A stretch of 6,311 nt of DNA from contig JAVBMO010000113.1 in the NCBI GenBank assembly GCA_031552355.1, forward strand, positions 1 through 6,311. The letters are read 5' to 3'. Within the stretch, counting starts at the first letter, position 1. Every line of letters starts with the position of its first letter. This stretch comes from JAVBMO01 sp031552355 (GTDB lineage Bacteria; Bacteroidota; Bacteroidia; Bacteroidales; P3). The position numbers and the translations under genes were made by a program. Under the pieces are notes generated by a model, which ran no database searches, was not told the DNA's origin, and saw nothing but the letters and a program-made list of their open reading frames with translations. Positions 5,841 through 6,311 of the stretch are shown piece by piece.

Positions 5841-6311
5841 TTAGAACTTGCCGTAATTTTCTTTAATCATTTCGCCATATCTAGATATGGGACACCCTTG
5901 TTGTGCAAATTGAGGGGCTATACAAGCAATAACTTCTTTATCGTTATACTTTAATTTAAAATTTATTACTTGATACTCATTTTGAGTTTCAGTTCCATCC
6001 ACTTTCTTCAATTTTTTTGAAATCGTATTCGCTTTTGTGATATGGTTAGAAAGAATTTCTTCAAAAACACGTCCACAAAAAATTACATATTTTCGCTCTT
6101 TCTGGGAAATAACGTCCAATAATGTATTGATAAACGGTTTAAGATTTTCTGCACCAATTTTTTTGTAATCAAAATTCGGTGAGCCATAAGGCACTAATTC
6201 TAATTGAAGTTTTTGATCAATAACCGTTTCTAAATTGTGATATATATCATCTTCTTTGAATGGAAGGATATTGAATGGTGTTAAGAAACGAACTTGTTTG
6301 TGATCGAATTT
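5841..6311 (-). CDS. uncharacterised protein, C-terminal 156 residues (5' end outside window)
   Basis: The frame is open from the right edge (6311) to a TAA at 5841-5843, giving 156 visible residues. A GTG at 6194 is in frame, but the upstream codons encode sensible protein (VRFLTPFNILPF, then KEDDIYHNLETV), so the true start lies beyond the window. I do not recognise the family. Visible features are the stretch LELVPYGSPNFDY, a hydrophobic strand YVIFCGRVFEEIL that looks like a beta strand followed by a helix, a basic segment ISKKLKKVDG, and the end IACIAPQFAQQGC with PISRYGEMI. It appears soluble, with no membrane helix. It is strongly AT-rich compared with aspS. Its own terminator follows, so it is probably not co-transcribed with the SLOG operon, although both could belong to one accessory region. 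Confidence 0.75.
   Translation of the reverse strand, partial: KFDHKQVRFLTPFNILPFKEDDIYHNLETVIDQKLQLELVPYGSPNFDYKKIGAENLKPFINTLLDVISQKERKYVIFCGRVFEEILSNHITKANTISKKLKKVDGTETQNEYQVINFKLKYNDKEVIACIAPQFAQQGCPISRYGEMIKENYGKF

Noticed and set aside
5841..6194. GTG at 6194 as the start of a 117-residue gene
   Set aside because: The frame stays open with plausible protein sequence to the window edge, so the gene is better read as 5'-partial.

Overview
The window looks like chromosomal DNA from a member of Bacteroidota, most likely Bacteroidales. The evidence is the type of AspRS, start codons without Shine-Dalgarno sequences, a promoter -7 box of the Bacteroides TAnnTTTG form, and an ISAs1-family transposase. 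This placement is inference, since no 16S or other marker gene is present.

Layout from left to right. Positions 1-318 (minus strand) hold the N-terminal part of an ISAs1-family transposase that runs off the left edge, with a probable IS end near 331-352. A short AT-rich gap with a candidate promoter leads into aspS (499-2244, plus), a complete housekeeping aspartyl-tRNA synthetase. A perfect 17-bp hairpin at 2270-2309 separates aspS from a convergent, more AT-rich block of four minus-strand genes (5709 down to 2337). In transcription order these are a small stand-alone SLOG (DUF2493/YAcAr-like) protein; a two-part protein with a YqiA/UPF0227-type alpha/beta hydrolase domain and an unknown C-terminal half; an unrecognised 258-residue protein; and a second SLOG protein with a long unknown C-terminal extension. 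Gaps are 12 nt and 6 nt, then a 17-nt overlap, so the four are almost certainly one operon. A perfect -7 box (5733-5740) precedes the first gene. Upstream, a strong terminator (5786-5814) ends a separate, unrecognised minus-strand gene that enters from the right edge (5841-6311).

The part worth attention is the four-gene operon. Its two SLOG domains are clear paralogues, about 60% identical by eye, with near-identical DNA in places. The hydrolase-fusion protein and the 258-residue protein end in a similar LQDI-x2-IN motif. SLOG domains bind nucleotides or nucleotide-derived ligands and recur in nucleotide-signalling and conflict systems. A nucleotide-sensing or nucleotide-processing unit with a serine hydrolase is therefore a reasonable hypothesis, but nothing in the sequence proves a defence role. 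There is no CRISPR array, tRNA, rRNA or integrase in the window.
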